The translations under genes and the position numbers were made by a program. 64,000 nt of DNA, taken from the NCBI RefSeq assembly GCF_024172095.1, contig NZ_JAMZDX010000005.1:496001-560000 (forward strand). The letters are read 5' to 3'. This DNA comes from Kitasatospora cinereorecta (GTDB lineage Bacteria; Actinomycetota; Actinomycetes; Streptomycetales; Streptomycetaceae). Below the pieces are notes generated by a model that saw only the letters and a list, made by a program, of their open reading frames with translations, had not been told where the DNA came from and made no database searches. The number at the start of each line of letters is the position of its first letter. Within the stretch, counting starts at the first letter, position 1. Shown here piece after piece: positions 52,746-62,100 of the stretch.

Positions 52746-52778
52746 GGCGGCCCGGTCGGAGGTTTCGACCGGGCCGCC
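52746..52778. terminator. Bidirectional hairpin terminator
   Basis: Perfect 13-bp arms GGCGGCCCGGTCG (52746-52758) and CGACCGGGCCGCC (52766-52778) have a 7-base loop, between convergent genes ending at 52714 and 52797. Confidence 0.85.
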
Positions 52779-52796
52779 GTCGCGCCGGGGAGCGGG

Positions 52797-54392
52797 TCAG
52801 GAGACGCTGACCGCGCTCCAGGCCGCCGCCACCGCCTTGTACTCGGCGCTGTTCGCGCCGTACAGGTCCGTGGCCGCGCTCAGCGAGGCGGTGCGGGCAC
52901 CCTTGTAGGTGGTGGTGGAGGTCATGTAGACCGTGAGCGCCCGGTACCAGATGGCCGCGACCTTCTGGTTGCCGATGCCGGTCACCGTGGAGCCGTTGCA
53001 GGTCGGGCTGTTGTAGGCGACGCCGTTGATGGTCTTGGCGCCGCTGCCCTCACTGGCCAGGTAGAACCAGTGGTTGCCGACGCCGGAGGAGTTGTGCACG
53101 TCCAGGCGGCCGACCTTGCTGGACCAGCAGTCGGCCGAGCTGCCGTCCAGCGAGGGCTTGTCGAAGCGGCGCAGCCACGGCGGGGTGGACTGGTCGCTGA
53201 ACAGGTAGTCCGGCGTGTCGACCGAGTTGTTGGCGTACCACTCGACCATGGTGCCGAAGATGTCGCTGGTCGACTCGTTGAGGCCGCCGGACTCGCCGCT
53301 GTAGCGGAGGTTGGCGGTCGCGCTGGTGACGCCGTGGGTCATCTCGTGGCCCATGGTGTCGAGGTCGACCTGCTCGGGGTCGGTGGTGCCGTTGCCGTCG
53401 CCGGTCATCATGCAGAAGCAGGCGTCGGACCACTGGGCGTTGTCCCAGTTGGTGCCGACATGCACGAAGACGGTGGCGCCCTTGCCGTCGTTCTTGATGC
53501 CGTTCCGGCCGAAGGTGTTCTTGTAGTAGTCGTACGTCCAGGCGGTGTTGGCGTGGGCGTCGACGGCGGCGGTGGCCCGGTCGGTGGAGAACTTCTTGCC
53601 GTCGCCCCAGATGTTGTCGGCGTCGGTGTAGAGGGTGCCGGAGCTCGCCTTGACGCTGCCGGCGGCCAGGTTGTGGGCGTCCTTGGTGGTGTGGCCGCGG
53701 ACCGGGTCGATCAGCGCGTAGGAGCCGTTGGTCTGCTGGGTGGTGGCGATGGAGATGTCACCGGTGTACTCGGAGTGGCCGGTGCCGGTGGCCTCGCGCT
53801 CGGAGTCGAAGGCCTCGATCTCCTCGCCGGTGGCGGCGTCGGTGACGATCACCCGACCGGAGGGCTGGCCCTGCTTGCCGAGGCCGCTGACGGTGGTCTG
53901 CCAGGCGAGGCGGGCACCGCCGTCGGCCGCCCAGACCACCAGCTGGGGCTCGGAGGTGGCGGAGCTGACGTCCGGGGCGGCGGCCAGCGCCTTGGCGGCG
54001 GTGGTCTGCGCGGGGACGGCGGGAACGGTGGTCTTGACGCTGGGGTTGTGGCCCTTGGCGCGGGAGGAGTCCTTGAGCTTGCCGTGGCTGTCCTGGTGCA
54101 CCACCAGGTCACCGCCGATCACCGGCAGGCCCTGGTAGGTGCGGTCGAAGCGGACGTGCTGGGTGCCGTCCCGGTCGATGATGACGTCCTTGACCTGCAG
54201 GTCCTGGCCGCTGCCGAAGCCGAACAGGTCTGCGTTGCGGGACACGTTGGCCTTCGCCTTGGCGATGGCGCTGTCCCGGCCCGAGGCCGCGGTGGCAGTC
54301 GAGAACTGCACACCGGCGGCAACGAGGGCGGCGGTAGCCGCCAGGGCGCCGGCCGTGAGGGTGCGGCGGCGCGAAGAGGAGGTGGGGCTCAC
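52797..54392 (-). CDS. Secreted M4-family (thermolysin-like) metallopeptidase
   Basis: A 531-aa exported protease precursor. The signal peptide ends near ATAAS. An FTP/PepSY propeptide with FDRTYQGLPVIGGDLVVHQD follows. The catalytic domain carries the zinc motif HEMTH (H349, E350, H353) and third ligand E373 in GGLNESTSD, 20 residues downstream as in thermolysin. The proton-donor histidine lies in GVGNHWFYLAS. It is a neutral endoprotease after autoprocessing. Upstream, AGTCGG/CCGACT (54404-54430) and TTCGATCGAA (54531-54540) are small dyads of unknown role in the gap 54393-54580. Confidence 0.93.
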   Translation of the reverse strand: MSPTSSSRRRTLTAGALAATAALVAAGVQFSTATAASGRDSAIAKAKANVSRNADLFGFGSGQDLQVKDVIIDRDGTQHVRFDRTYQGLPVIGGDLVVHQDSHGKLKDSSRAKGHNPSVKTTVPAVPAQTTAAKALAAAPDVSSATSEPQLVVWAADGGARLAWQTTVSGLGKQGQPSGRVIVTDAATGEEIEAFDSEREATGTGHSEYTGDISIATTQQTNGSYALIDPVRGHTTKDAHNLAAGSVKASSGTLYTDADNIWGDGKKFSTDRATAAVDAHANTAWTYDYYKNTFGRNGIKNDGKGATVFVHVGTNWDNAQWSDACFCMMTGDGNGTTDPEQVDLDTMGHEMTHGVTSATANLRYSGESGGLNESTSDIFGTMVEWYANNSVDTPDYLFSDQSTPPWLRRFDKPSLDGSSADCWSSKVGRLDVHNSSGVGNHWFYLASEGSGAKTINGVAYNSPTCNGSTVTGIGNQKVAAIWYRALTVYMTSTTTYKGARTASLSAATDLYGANSAEYKAVAAAWSAVSVS

Positions 54393-54580
54393 TCTGTTAC
54401 TCCAGTCGGTTAGCTGCTGGGTAGCCGACTGCGAGCTTGGCCGTGAACAGCCAAACTTTTCTATGAACAGAATGGAACTTGACCGTTTCGTTGCCGGAAC
54501 GGCGACGCTTTCCGGTCGAGTTCGACCGAGTTCGATCGAATTGAGTGAGCCCCCCTGGACTCCCGTGGGACGGGGAGCGG

Positions 54581-56188
<1,608 letters not shown>

Positions 56189-56300
56189 GGAAGGCCTCCT
56201 GCGGGGTCGCCGTGAGATCGCCGGGTACGGAAGGTGCGACACGGGAGACACCGCAAAGGCGCGAGAACGCAGGAGCCCGCACACGCGGGGCCGCTCACTG

Positions 56301-56370
56301 CTGAAGTCGCACACCGAGGGAGCACACCCGAAGGAACGGGGGCGTGACGCGCGGTGTCTCGTGACTTCAG
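56301..56370 (-). promoter_or_regulatory. Attenuator-like pairing arms in the ABC-F leader
   Basis: CTGAAGTC (56301-56308) and GACTTCAG (56363-56370) are perfect complements 54 bases apart; the latter covers the stop codon of the leader ORF. A compact CCCGC-GTGT-GCGGG hairpin lies just downstream (around 56275-56290). Ribosome stalling on the leader would free the second arm. Confidence 0.5.
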
Positions 56371-56429
56371 AGGAGCAAGGGCCTTCTCCAGACGTGAGCG
56401 GGACGGTCCGGGCAGAGCGCTTCGGACAC
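56367..56429 (-). CDS. Leader peptide upstream of the ABC-F gene
   Basis: A 20-codon ORF starts at GTG 56429, five bases after a TAACGT -10 element (56435-56440 complement), and ends HVWRRPLLL-stop. There is no RBS, so it is probably translated from a leaderless mRNA. Short leader ORFs before ABC-F genes respond to ribosome-stalling drugs in other bacteria. Real translation is unproven. Confidence 0.55.
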   Translation of the reverse strand: MSEALCPDRPAHVWRRPLLL

Positions 56430-56652
56430 GTCAGACGTTAGGGCCCGGTCCACGTGCCCCGCAACGGAATTAACCGCAGCCGGATCCGTGCGGTCCGATT
56501 CAAGCCGTTCCGGAAGAAATCATCAGGCACGTTGGGAGAAGCCCGCCGCGGGGTGGACCGGCCAGGCTGGGGCGCGCGCGTGCTGTTGCGGCACTCGGTG
56601 CTGCCCCGCGTGCCTCGACCACTCCCCTGTGCCCCCGTAGGAGACCAGACAG

Positions 56653-57240
56653 ATGACGACCCATGTCGAGCCGGTGAGGACGGCCCCGCAAGGGCCGCTG
56701 GGACGGCTGAACCACGGTTCGCACCGCGCCGCGTTGAACATCTTCATGCTGGTGGTGCTCGGCCACTGGGCCGAGCACATCGCCCAGGCGTACCAGATCT
56801 GGGGCCTCGGCTGGCCGGTGAAGAAGTCCAAGGGCCTGCTCGGGTACGAGTACCCGTGGCTGGTGACCTCGGAGTGGATGCACTACGGCTACGCGCTGAT
56901 CATGATCATCGGCCTGTTCCTGCTGCGGCCCGGCTTCGTCGGCCGGGCCCGCACCTGGTGGACGGTGGCCCTGGTCATCCAGTTCTGGCACCACATCGAG
57001 CACCTGCTCCTGCTGCTGCAGGCGCAGACCGGCCACTTCCTGTTCGGCAAGGCCGTGCCGACCTCGATCCTGCAGCTGGTCTTCCCCCGGGTCGAGCTGC
57101 ACCTCTTCTACAACACGATCGTCTTCATCCCGATGGTGATCGGCATGTACTTCCACCTGCGGCCCAGCCGGCAGGAGCTGCAGGAGATGACCTGCAGCTG
57201 CCAGGCGGTCCACCGGCACGAGGTCGCGGCGACCGCGTGA
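56653..57240 (+). CDS. Histidine-rich four-helix membrane protein
   Basis: A 195-aa protein with about four transmembrane helices. Histidines cluster in HWAEHIAQ (H38, H42), WMHYG, FWHHIEH (H113, H114, H117) and VELHLFYN (H150). The C-terminal tail has CSC and HRH. The arrangement resembles diiron or haem/copper-binding membrane oxidoreductases, but I cannot name the family. RBS GTAGGAGA precedes ATG 56653. Its stop overlaps the start of the CopC-like gene by four bases, so the two proteins are made together and may form a complex. Confidence 0.75.
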   Translation: MTTHVEPVRTAPQGPLGRLNHGSHRAALNIFMLVVLGHWAEHIAQAYQIWGLGWPVKKSKGLLGYEYPWLVTSEWMHYGYALIMIIGLFLLRPGFVGRARTWWTVALVIQFWHHIEHLLLLLQAQTGHFLFGKAVPTSILQLVFPRVELHLFYNTIVFIPMVIGMYFHLRPSRQELQEMTCSCQAVHRHEVAATA

Positions 57241-57806
57241 GCACCACCGGATCCCCCCGGTCGGTCCGGCGGACGCTCGCGATCGGCGTCGCCGTGGTCG
57301 TGGTGCTGCTCGCCGGACTGGCCTGGATCAGCGCCCGCGAGCCGGTCCGGCTGGCGGGCGCCGCCCCGGCCGACGGCGGCGCCCTCGCCGAGGCCCCCAA
57401 GGAGGTCGCGCTGACCTTCGCCGGTGACGACTTCCGCCCCCAGTCGCTGTACCTCCAGGTCAACGGCCCGGACGGCGCACCGGTCACCCAGGGCACCCCG
57501 GAACTGGACGGCCGCAGGCTGGTCGCCCCGGTGCGGATCACCGCCACCGGCAGCTACCTGGTCACCTACCGGCTCACCCTCGGCGGCGGCCGGGAGGTCT
57601 CCGGGACGACCGCCTTCGCCGTCGGCCCCGGGGCGGTCGGCCGCCCGGCCGGCGAGAACGCGGACGACGGCCTGCTGCCGCACGACCACGCGGTCGACGG
57701 GGTGTGGAACCTGCTGCTGATCTGCGTCGACGCCGTGCTGCTGCCGGGCGCGGTGCTGCTGATGCTGCGCCGTCCCCGGGTCCGCCGGGAGCGCTCGCCG
57801 GGCTGA
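57237..57806 (+). CDS. CopC-like domain protein lacking copper ligands
   Basis: A 189-aa protein. An N-terminal hydrophobic helix (LAIGVAVVVVLLAGLAWI) serves as signal or anchor. A CopC-type beta-barrel follows (SAREPVRLAGAAPADGGALAEAPKEVALTF... TYRLTLGGGREVSGTTAFAVG), then a second helix (LLLICVDAVLLPGAVLLML) and basic tail, so the barrel faces outside. Canonical CopC has an N-terminal His and a DGH motif; here these positions are Pro and GGR, so copper binding is unlikely. GTG 57237 overlaps the preceding stop. It is paired with the His-rich membrane protein. Confidence 0.78.
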   Translation: MSTTGSPRSVRRTLAIGVAVVVVLLAGLAWISAREPVRLAGAAPADGGALAEAPKEVALTFAGDDFRPQSLYLQVNGPDGAPVTQGTPELDGRRLVAPVRITATGSYLVTYRLTLGGGREVSGTTAFAVGPGAVGRPAGENADDGLLPHDHAVDGVWNLLLICVDAVLLPGAVLLMLRRPRVRRERSPG

Positions 57807-57840
57807 GCGCCGACCCGGGTCCACTAAAATCGGGCCCATC

Positions 57841-59478
57841 ATGACTGCCACACTCGTCGCCAAGGACCTCAGCGCCGCCCACGGCGACCGCACCCTCTTC
57901 TCCGACCTGGACCTGGTCGTCGCCCCCGGCGAGGTGATCGGCCTGGTCGGGGTGAACGGCGCGGGCAAGTCCACCCTGCTGCGGCTGCTGGCGGGCCTGG
58001 ACACCCCCGAGGACGGCACGCTGCGCCTCAGCCCGGCCACCGCCACCGTCGGCCACCTCCCGCAGGAGCCGGAGCGGCGGCCGGGCGAGTCGGTGCGCGA
58101 CTTCCTGGCCCGCCGCACCGGCGTGGCCGCGGCCCAGGCCGCGCTGGACGAGGCGACCGAGGGCCTGGTGGAGGGCCGGCCCGGCGCGGACGACGCGTAC
58201 GCGGCGAGCCTGGACCGCTGGCTGGAGCTGGGCGGCGCCGACCTGGAGGAGCGGGCCGAGGAGGTGGCCGACTCGCTCGGCCTCAAGGTCTCCCTCGACC
58301 TGCCGATGACCGCGCTGTCCGGCGGGCAGGCCGCCCGGGCGGGCCTGGCCTCGCTGCTGCTCTCCCGCTACGACGTCTTCCTGCTGGACGAGCCCACCAA
58401 CGACCTCGACCTGGACGGCCTGGAGCGGCTGGAGTCCTTCGTCAAGGGCCTGCGCGCCGGCACCGTGCTGATCAGCCACGACCGCGAGTTCCTGGCCCGC
58501 ACCGTCACCCGGGTGCTGGAGCTGGACCTGCACCAGCGGCAGGTCAACCTGTACGGCGGCGGCTACGAGTCGTACCTGGAGGAGCGGGCCATCGCCCGCC
58601 GCCACGCCCGCGAGGAGTTCGACGAGTACGCCGACACCAGGGCCGGGCTGGAGGCCCGGGCCCAGATGCAGCGCACCTGGCTGGAGCACGGTGTGCGCAA
58701 CGCCCGCCGCAAGGGCGGGGACAACGACAAGAAGGCCCGCGCGACCCGGGCCGAGTCCACCGAGAAGCAGGCCGCCAAGGCCCGGCAGACCCAGCGGATG
58801 ATCGAGCGGCTGGACGTGGTGGAGGAGCCGCGCAAGGAGTGGGAGCTGCGGATGGAGATCGCCACCGCGCCCCGTTCCGGCTCGGTGGTGGCCACCCTGC
58901 GGGCGGCGACCGCCCACCGCGGGGAGTTCGCCTTCGGACCGGTGGACCTGCAGATCGACTGGGCGGACCGGGTGGCGATCACCGGCGCCAACGGCGCGGG
59001 CAAGTCCACCCTGCTGGCCGCCCTGCTCGGCCGGCTCGACCTCGACGGCGGCAGCGCCTCGCTGGGCTCGGGCGTGGTGGTCGGCGAGGTCGACCAGGCC
59101 CGCGGGCTGTTCCTCGGTGAGGAACCGCTGTCGGACGCCTTCCAGACCGCCGTCCCGGAGTCCACGCCGGAGGACGTGCGCACCCTGCTGGCCAAGTTCG
59201 GGCTGAAGGCCGCCCACGTGCTGCGCCCGGCCGCCACCCTCTCCCCCGGCGAGCGGACCCGCGCGGCGCTGGCGCTGCTGCAGGCCCGCGGGGTCAACCT
59301 GCTGGTGCTGGACGAGCCGACCAACCACCTCGACCTGGCCGCGATCGAGCAGCTGGAGTCGGCGCTGGCCTCGTACACCGGGACGCTGCTGCTGGTCACC
59401 CACGACCGGCGGATGCTGGACACGGTGACGGTCAACCGGCGACTTGCCGTCGAGAATGGTCTGGTCCACGAGCGCTGA
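57841..59478 (+). CDS. ABC-F-family ATPase
   Basis: A 545-aa double-ATPase without membrane helices. Walker A sites are GVNGAGKST (residues 37-45) and GANGAGKST. Signatures are ALSGGQAARAGL and TLSPGERTRAAL (P in place of one G), with Walker B DVFLLDEPTNDLD and LLVLDEPTNHLD. The linker is highly charged (RKGGDNDKKARATRAEST). It resembles housekeeping-type Uup/EttA-like actinomycete ABC-F proteins that act on the ribosome in translation or repair. TAAAAT (57825-57830) gives a very short leader. Unlike the first ABC-F it has no leader peptide. Confidence 0.9.
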   Translation: MTATLVAKDLSAAHGDRTLFSDLDLVVAPGEVIGLVGVNGAGKSTLLRLLAGLDTPEDGTLRLSPATATVGHLPQEPERRPGESVRDFLARRTGVAAAQAALDEATEGLVEGRPGADDAYAASLDRWLELGGADLEERAEEVADSLGLKVSLDLPMTALSGGQAARAGLASLLLSRYDVFLLDEPTNDLDLDGLERLESFVKGLRAGTVLISHDREFLARTVTRVLELDLHQRQVNLYGGGYESYLEERAIARRHAREEFDEYADTRAGLEARAQMQRTWLEHGVRNARRKGGDNDKKARATRAESTEKQAAKARQTQRMIERLDVVEEPRKEWELRMEIATAPRSGSVVATLRAATAHRGEFAFGPVDLQIDWADRVAITGANGAGKSTLLAALLGRLDLDGGSASLGSGVVVGEVDQARGLFLGEEPLSDAFQTAVPESTPEDVRTLLAKFGLKAAHVLRPAATLSPGERTRAALALLQARGVNLLVLDEPTNHLDLAAIEQLESALASYTGTLLLVTHDRRMLDTVTVNRRLAVENGLVHER

Positions 59479-59520
59479 GACCCTTCCCCCGACGGTCCGT
59501 CATGTGCTGTGCTGGGGGCC

Positions 59521-60192
59521 ATGGTTGACAGTGCACCGGTGACGGACCACCCGACCGTCCCGCTCCGGCCCATGACGGTGCCGGCCCACGAGGCCGAGGG
59601 CCGCTGCCGCTCCTTCCACCAGGTGATGGACCGGCGGCGGACCGTCCGCGACTACTCCACCGAGCCGGTCCCGGACGGGGTGATCGAGTGGGCGGTCCGG
59701 ACCGCCGCCACCGCGCCGAGCGGGGCGCACGTCCAGCCCTGGCGGTTCGTCGTGGTGACCGATCCGGAGCGCAAGCGGCGGCTGCGCGAGGCGGCCGAGG
59801 CCGAGGAGCGGGAGTTCTACGGCCACCGGGCCTCCGAGGAGTGGCTGGCGGCGCTCGCCCCGATCGGCACCGACTGGCGCAAGCCCTTCCTGGAGGACGC
59901 GCCGGCCGTGATCGTCGTCTTCGAGGTGCACAAGGGCCCGAACTCGCCCCGTCCCTATTACACGAAGGAGAGCGTCGGCATCGCGGTCGGCCTGCTGCTG
60001 GCGAGCCTGCACCAGGCCGGGCTGGCCACCCTGACCCACACCCCGAGCCCGATGCGCTTCCTCAACGAGGTGTGCGAGCGCCCGCCGGAGGAGCGTGCGG
60101 CGTACGTGATCCCGGTCGGCTACCCCGCCCCCGGCGCGCGCGTGCCCGACCTGGCGCGCAAGGCGCTGGAGGAGGTCATGGTCCGACTCTGA
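59521..60192 (+). CDS. Nitroreductase-family protein, iodotyrosine-deiodinase-like
   Basis: A 223-aa flavoprotein of the nitroreductase fold. FMN-binding segments are RRRTVRDYSTEPVPDGV and AATAPSGAHVQPWRFVVV. The YYTKESVGIAVGLLLASLHQAGLATLTHTPSPMRFL region closely resembles the bacterial iodotyrosine deiodinase (IYD) group. IYDs reductively remove iodide or bromide from halotyrosines; plain nitroreductase activity is the alternative. ATG 59521 is used; ATG 59509 is upstream. It stands between the ABC-F and GNAT genes. Confidence 0.8.
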   Translation: MVDSAPVTDHPTVPLRPMTVPAHEAEGRCRSFHQVMDRRRTVRDYSTEPVPDGVIEWAVRTAATAPSGAHVQPWRFVVVTDPERKRRLREAAEAEEREFYGHRASEEWLAALAPIGTDWRKPFLEDAPAVIVVFEVHKGPNSPRPYYTKESVGIAVGLLLASLHQAGLATLTHTPSPMRFLNEVCERPPEERAAYVIPVGYPAPGARVPDLARKALEEVMVRL

Positions 60193-60243
60193 CCGGCGGA
60201 AATGCGCTGGTTGGCGCCGCCGCTCCTGGGCCATACTCCGATC

Positions 60244-60837
60244 ATGAGCCACTCCACCGACGCCCCTGACAGCACCCCCGTCCCGGTCACCACCGGCCGG
60301 CCGCCCGAGCTGTTGCCGCTCTTCGACGGGCTGCGGCTGCGCCGGCGCCGGGTGGGCGACGCCGCCGGGCTCAACGCCGCCGTCACCGCCAACCTGGCCC
60401 ACCTCCGCCCGTGGATGCCCTGGGCCAGGACCGCACCGGCGATGGCGTACAGCGTCGAGATGGCCGCGGCCGGCGAGCGGATCTGGGACGAGGGCACCGA
60501 CTTCATGTACGTCGTCGGCCTGGAGTCCGACCCGGCCGTGGTGCTCGGCGCCTTCGGCCTGCACGGCCGGATCGGCCCGGGCGCGCTGGAGATCGGCTAC
60601 TGGGTGGACGCCGCCCACACCGGCCGCTCGATCGCGACCAGAGCCGCCGCGGAGCTCACCCGGGCGGCCCTGGCCCTGCCCGGCATCACCCGGGTGGAGA
60701 TCCACTGCGACGAGGCCAACCTGGCCAGCGCCGCCATCCCCCGCAAGCTCGGCTACCGCCTCGACCGGATCCAGGACGCCGAGATCACCGCGCCGTCCGA
60801 GACCGGCCGCAAGCTGATCTGGGTCACCGAGCGCTGA
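60244..60837 (+). CDS. GNAT-family N-acetyltransferase (RimJ/RimL-like)
   Basis: A 197-aa acetyltransferase with the GNAT core: LRLRRRRVGDAAGLNAAV, ALEIGYWVDAAHTGRSIATRAAAEL (the acetyl-CoA-binding Q/RxxGxG/A loop is HTGRSIAT here, one glycine replaced), and EANLASAAIPRKLGYR. RimJ/L-type enzymes acetylate protein N-termini or small amines; the substrate is unknown. A CATACT element six bases before ATG 60244 suggests leaderless expression. A terminator hairpin follows. Confidence 0.85.
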   Translation: MSHSTDAPDSTPVPVTTGRPPELLPLFDGLRLRRRRVGDAAGLNAAVTANLAHLRPWMPWARTAPAMAYSVEMAAAGERIWDEGTDFMYVVGLESDPAVVLGAFGLHGRIGPGALEIGYWVDAAHTGRSIATRAAAELTRAALALPGITRVEIHCDEANLASAAIPRKLGYRLDRIQDAEITAPSETGRKLIWVTER

Positions 60838-60844
60838 GCCGCGG

Positions 60845-60872
60845 CGGCTCCCGCTTCCGCCTGCGGGAGCCG
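60845..60872. terminator. Bidirectional hairpin terminator
   Basis: Perfect 10-bp arms CGGCTCCCGC (60845-60854) and GCGGGAGCCG (60863-60872) with an 8-base loop, between convergent genes. Confidence 0.8.
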
Positions 60873-60887
60873 TCAACAGCGGAGCCG

Positions 60888-61844
60888 TCAGTAGCGGGAG
60901 CCGACCGCCGGCGGGAGGGCGTCCAGCTCGGCCAGGTCGGCGGCGGTGAGCCGCAGCTCGGCCGAGCCCGCGTTGTCGGCCAGGTACTTCGGCGTCTTGG
61001 TGCCGGGGATCGGCAGCACGTAGCGGCCCTGGGCCAGCACCCAGGCCAGCGCGACCTGCGCCGGCGTCGCGCCGTGCCGCTCGGCGATCGCCCGGACCCG
61101 CTCCACCAGCGCCAGGTTGGCCGCCAGCGCCTCGGCCTGGAAGCGCGGCAGGGTGGCGCGCCAGTCGTCGGCCGGCAGGTCCTCGGCGGAGGCGAAGCGC
61201 CCGGTCAGGAAGCCCCGGCCGAGCGGGGAGAACGGCAGGAAGGCGATGCCCTGCTCCTCGGTGTAGGGCAGCACCTCGGCGAGCGCCTCGCGGGTCCACA
61301 GCGACAGCTCGTTCTGGACCGAGGCCACCGGGTGGACCGCCTGGGCCCGCCGGATCTGCTCCACGGTCACCTCGGAGAGGCCGATCCGCCGCGCCTTCCC
61401 GGCCGCCACCGCCTCGGCCATGGCACCCCAGGTCTCCTCGATCGGCACCGCCGGGTCGACCCGGTGCAGCTGGTACAGGTCGACGTGGTCGGTGCCGAGA
61501 CGCCGCAGGCTGGCGTCGATCGACTGCCGCACATGCTCGGGCCGCCCGTCGTTGCCGACCCGGGCGCCGCCGGTACCCGGCACCAGGCCGACCTTGGTGG
61601 CCAGCACCGCGCGCTCGCGGAACCCGCCGGCCAGCGCCGCGCCGACCAGTTCCTCGTTGTCGTACGGGCCGTAGATGTCGGCGGTGTCGATCAGCGTGAC
61701 GCCGAGGTCGAGGGCGGTGCGGATGACCTCGGTGGAGGTGGTGTCGTCGCGGCCGCTCGGGTCGTACGCCCAGGTCATGCCCATGCAGCCGAGTCCGACC
61801 ACGCCGACCTCGGGTCCGCCGTCGCCCAGTGTGGTGGTACGCAT
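60888..61844 (-). CDS. Aldo/keto reductase
   Basis: A 318-aa NADPH-dependent TIM-barrel reductase. The catalytic tetrad is Asp in IDTADIYGPYDNEE, Tyr in the same segment, Lys in LATKVGLV, and His in VDLYQLHRVD. The C-terminal NADPH-binding segment is IPGTKTPKYLADN. It reduces aldehydes or ketones, probably in stress or detoxification. ATG 61844 follows AAGGAG. Upstream lies a MerR-type promoter with a 19-bp spacer (61886-61916), so it is probably induced by a MerR regulator encoded elsewhere; none is adjacent. Confidence 0.9.
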   Translation of the reverse strand: MRTTTLGDGGPEVGVVGLGCMGMTWAYDPSGRDDTTSTEVIRTALDLGVTLIDTADIYGPYDNEELVGAALAGGFRERAVLATKVGLVPGTGGARVGNDGRPEHVRQSIDASLRRLGTDHVDLYQLHRVDPAVPIEETWGAMAEAVAAGKARRIGLSEVTVEQIRRAQAVHPVASVQNELSLWTREALAEVLPYTEEQGIAFLPFSPLGRGFLTGRFASAEDLPADDWRATLPRFQAEALAANLALVERVRAIAERHGATPAQVALAWVLAQGRYVLPIPGTKTPKYLADNAGSAELRLTAADLAELDALPPAVGSRY

Positions 61845-61885
61845 CGCTGTCACTCCTTCAGTTCGCAACCGGCCGTGCGGAGATC

Positions 61886-61916
61886 AGCCTGCCCCTTGGA
61901 GTGCACTCGAGGTCAA
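61886..61916 (-). promoter_or_regulatory. MerR-type promoter of the aldo/keto reductase gene
   Basis: On the minus strand, -35 TTGACC (61911-61916) and -10 CAGGCT (61886-61891) are 19 bp apart. The overlong spacer contains the dyad GAGTGCACTC flanked by CCT and AGG. This is the classical layout of MerR-activated promoters. Confidence 0.75.
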
Positions 61917-61956
61917 GCCGGAACCTTAAGGCGGGTTCAAGAGCGGCCGGAGGCGC

Positions 61957-61986
61957 TTGACGTGCCCAGTTGGTCTAGTCCATTTT
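61957..61986 (+). promoter_or_regulatory. Chitinase promoter with DasR-like site
   Basis: TGGTCTAGTCCA (61971-61982) differs by one base from the dre-core palindrome TGGTCTAGACCA recognised by DasR, the N-acetylglucosamine-responsive GntR regulator. It lies in the spacer of a promoter with TTGACG (61957-61962) and CATTTT (61981-61986). Confidence 0.75.
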
Positions 61987-62100
61987 GAGGTCAGGGCCTC
62001 CCGACCCGGCACCGCGTACAGGACCACCCCCACACCCGCACCGCCCGCCGAACCCCACGTCCGGCACCGGCGGTACGGGCACGTCCGAAAGGCACCCCGC

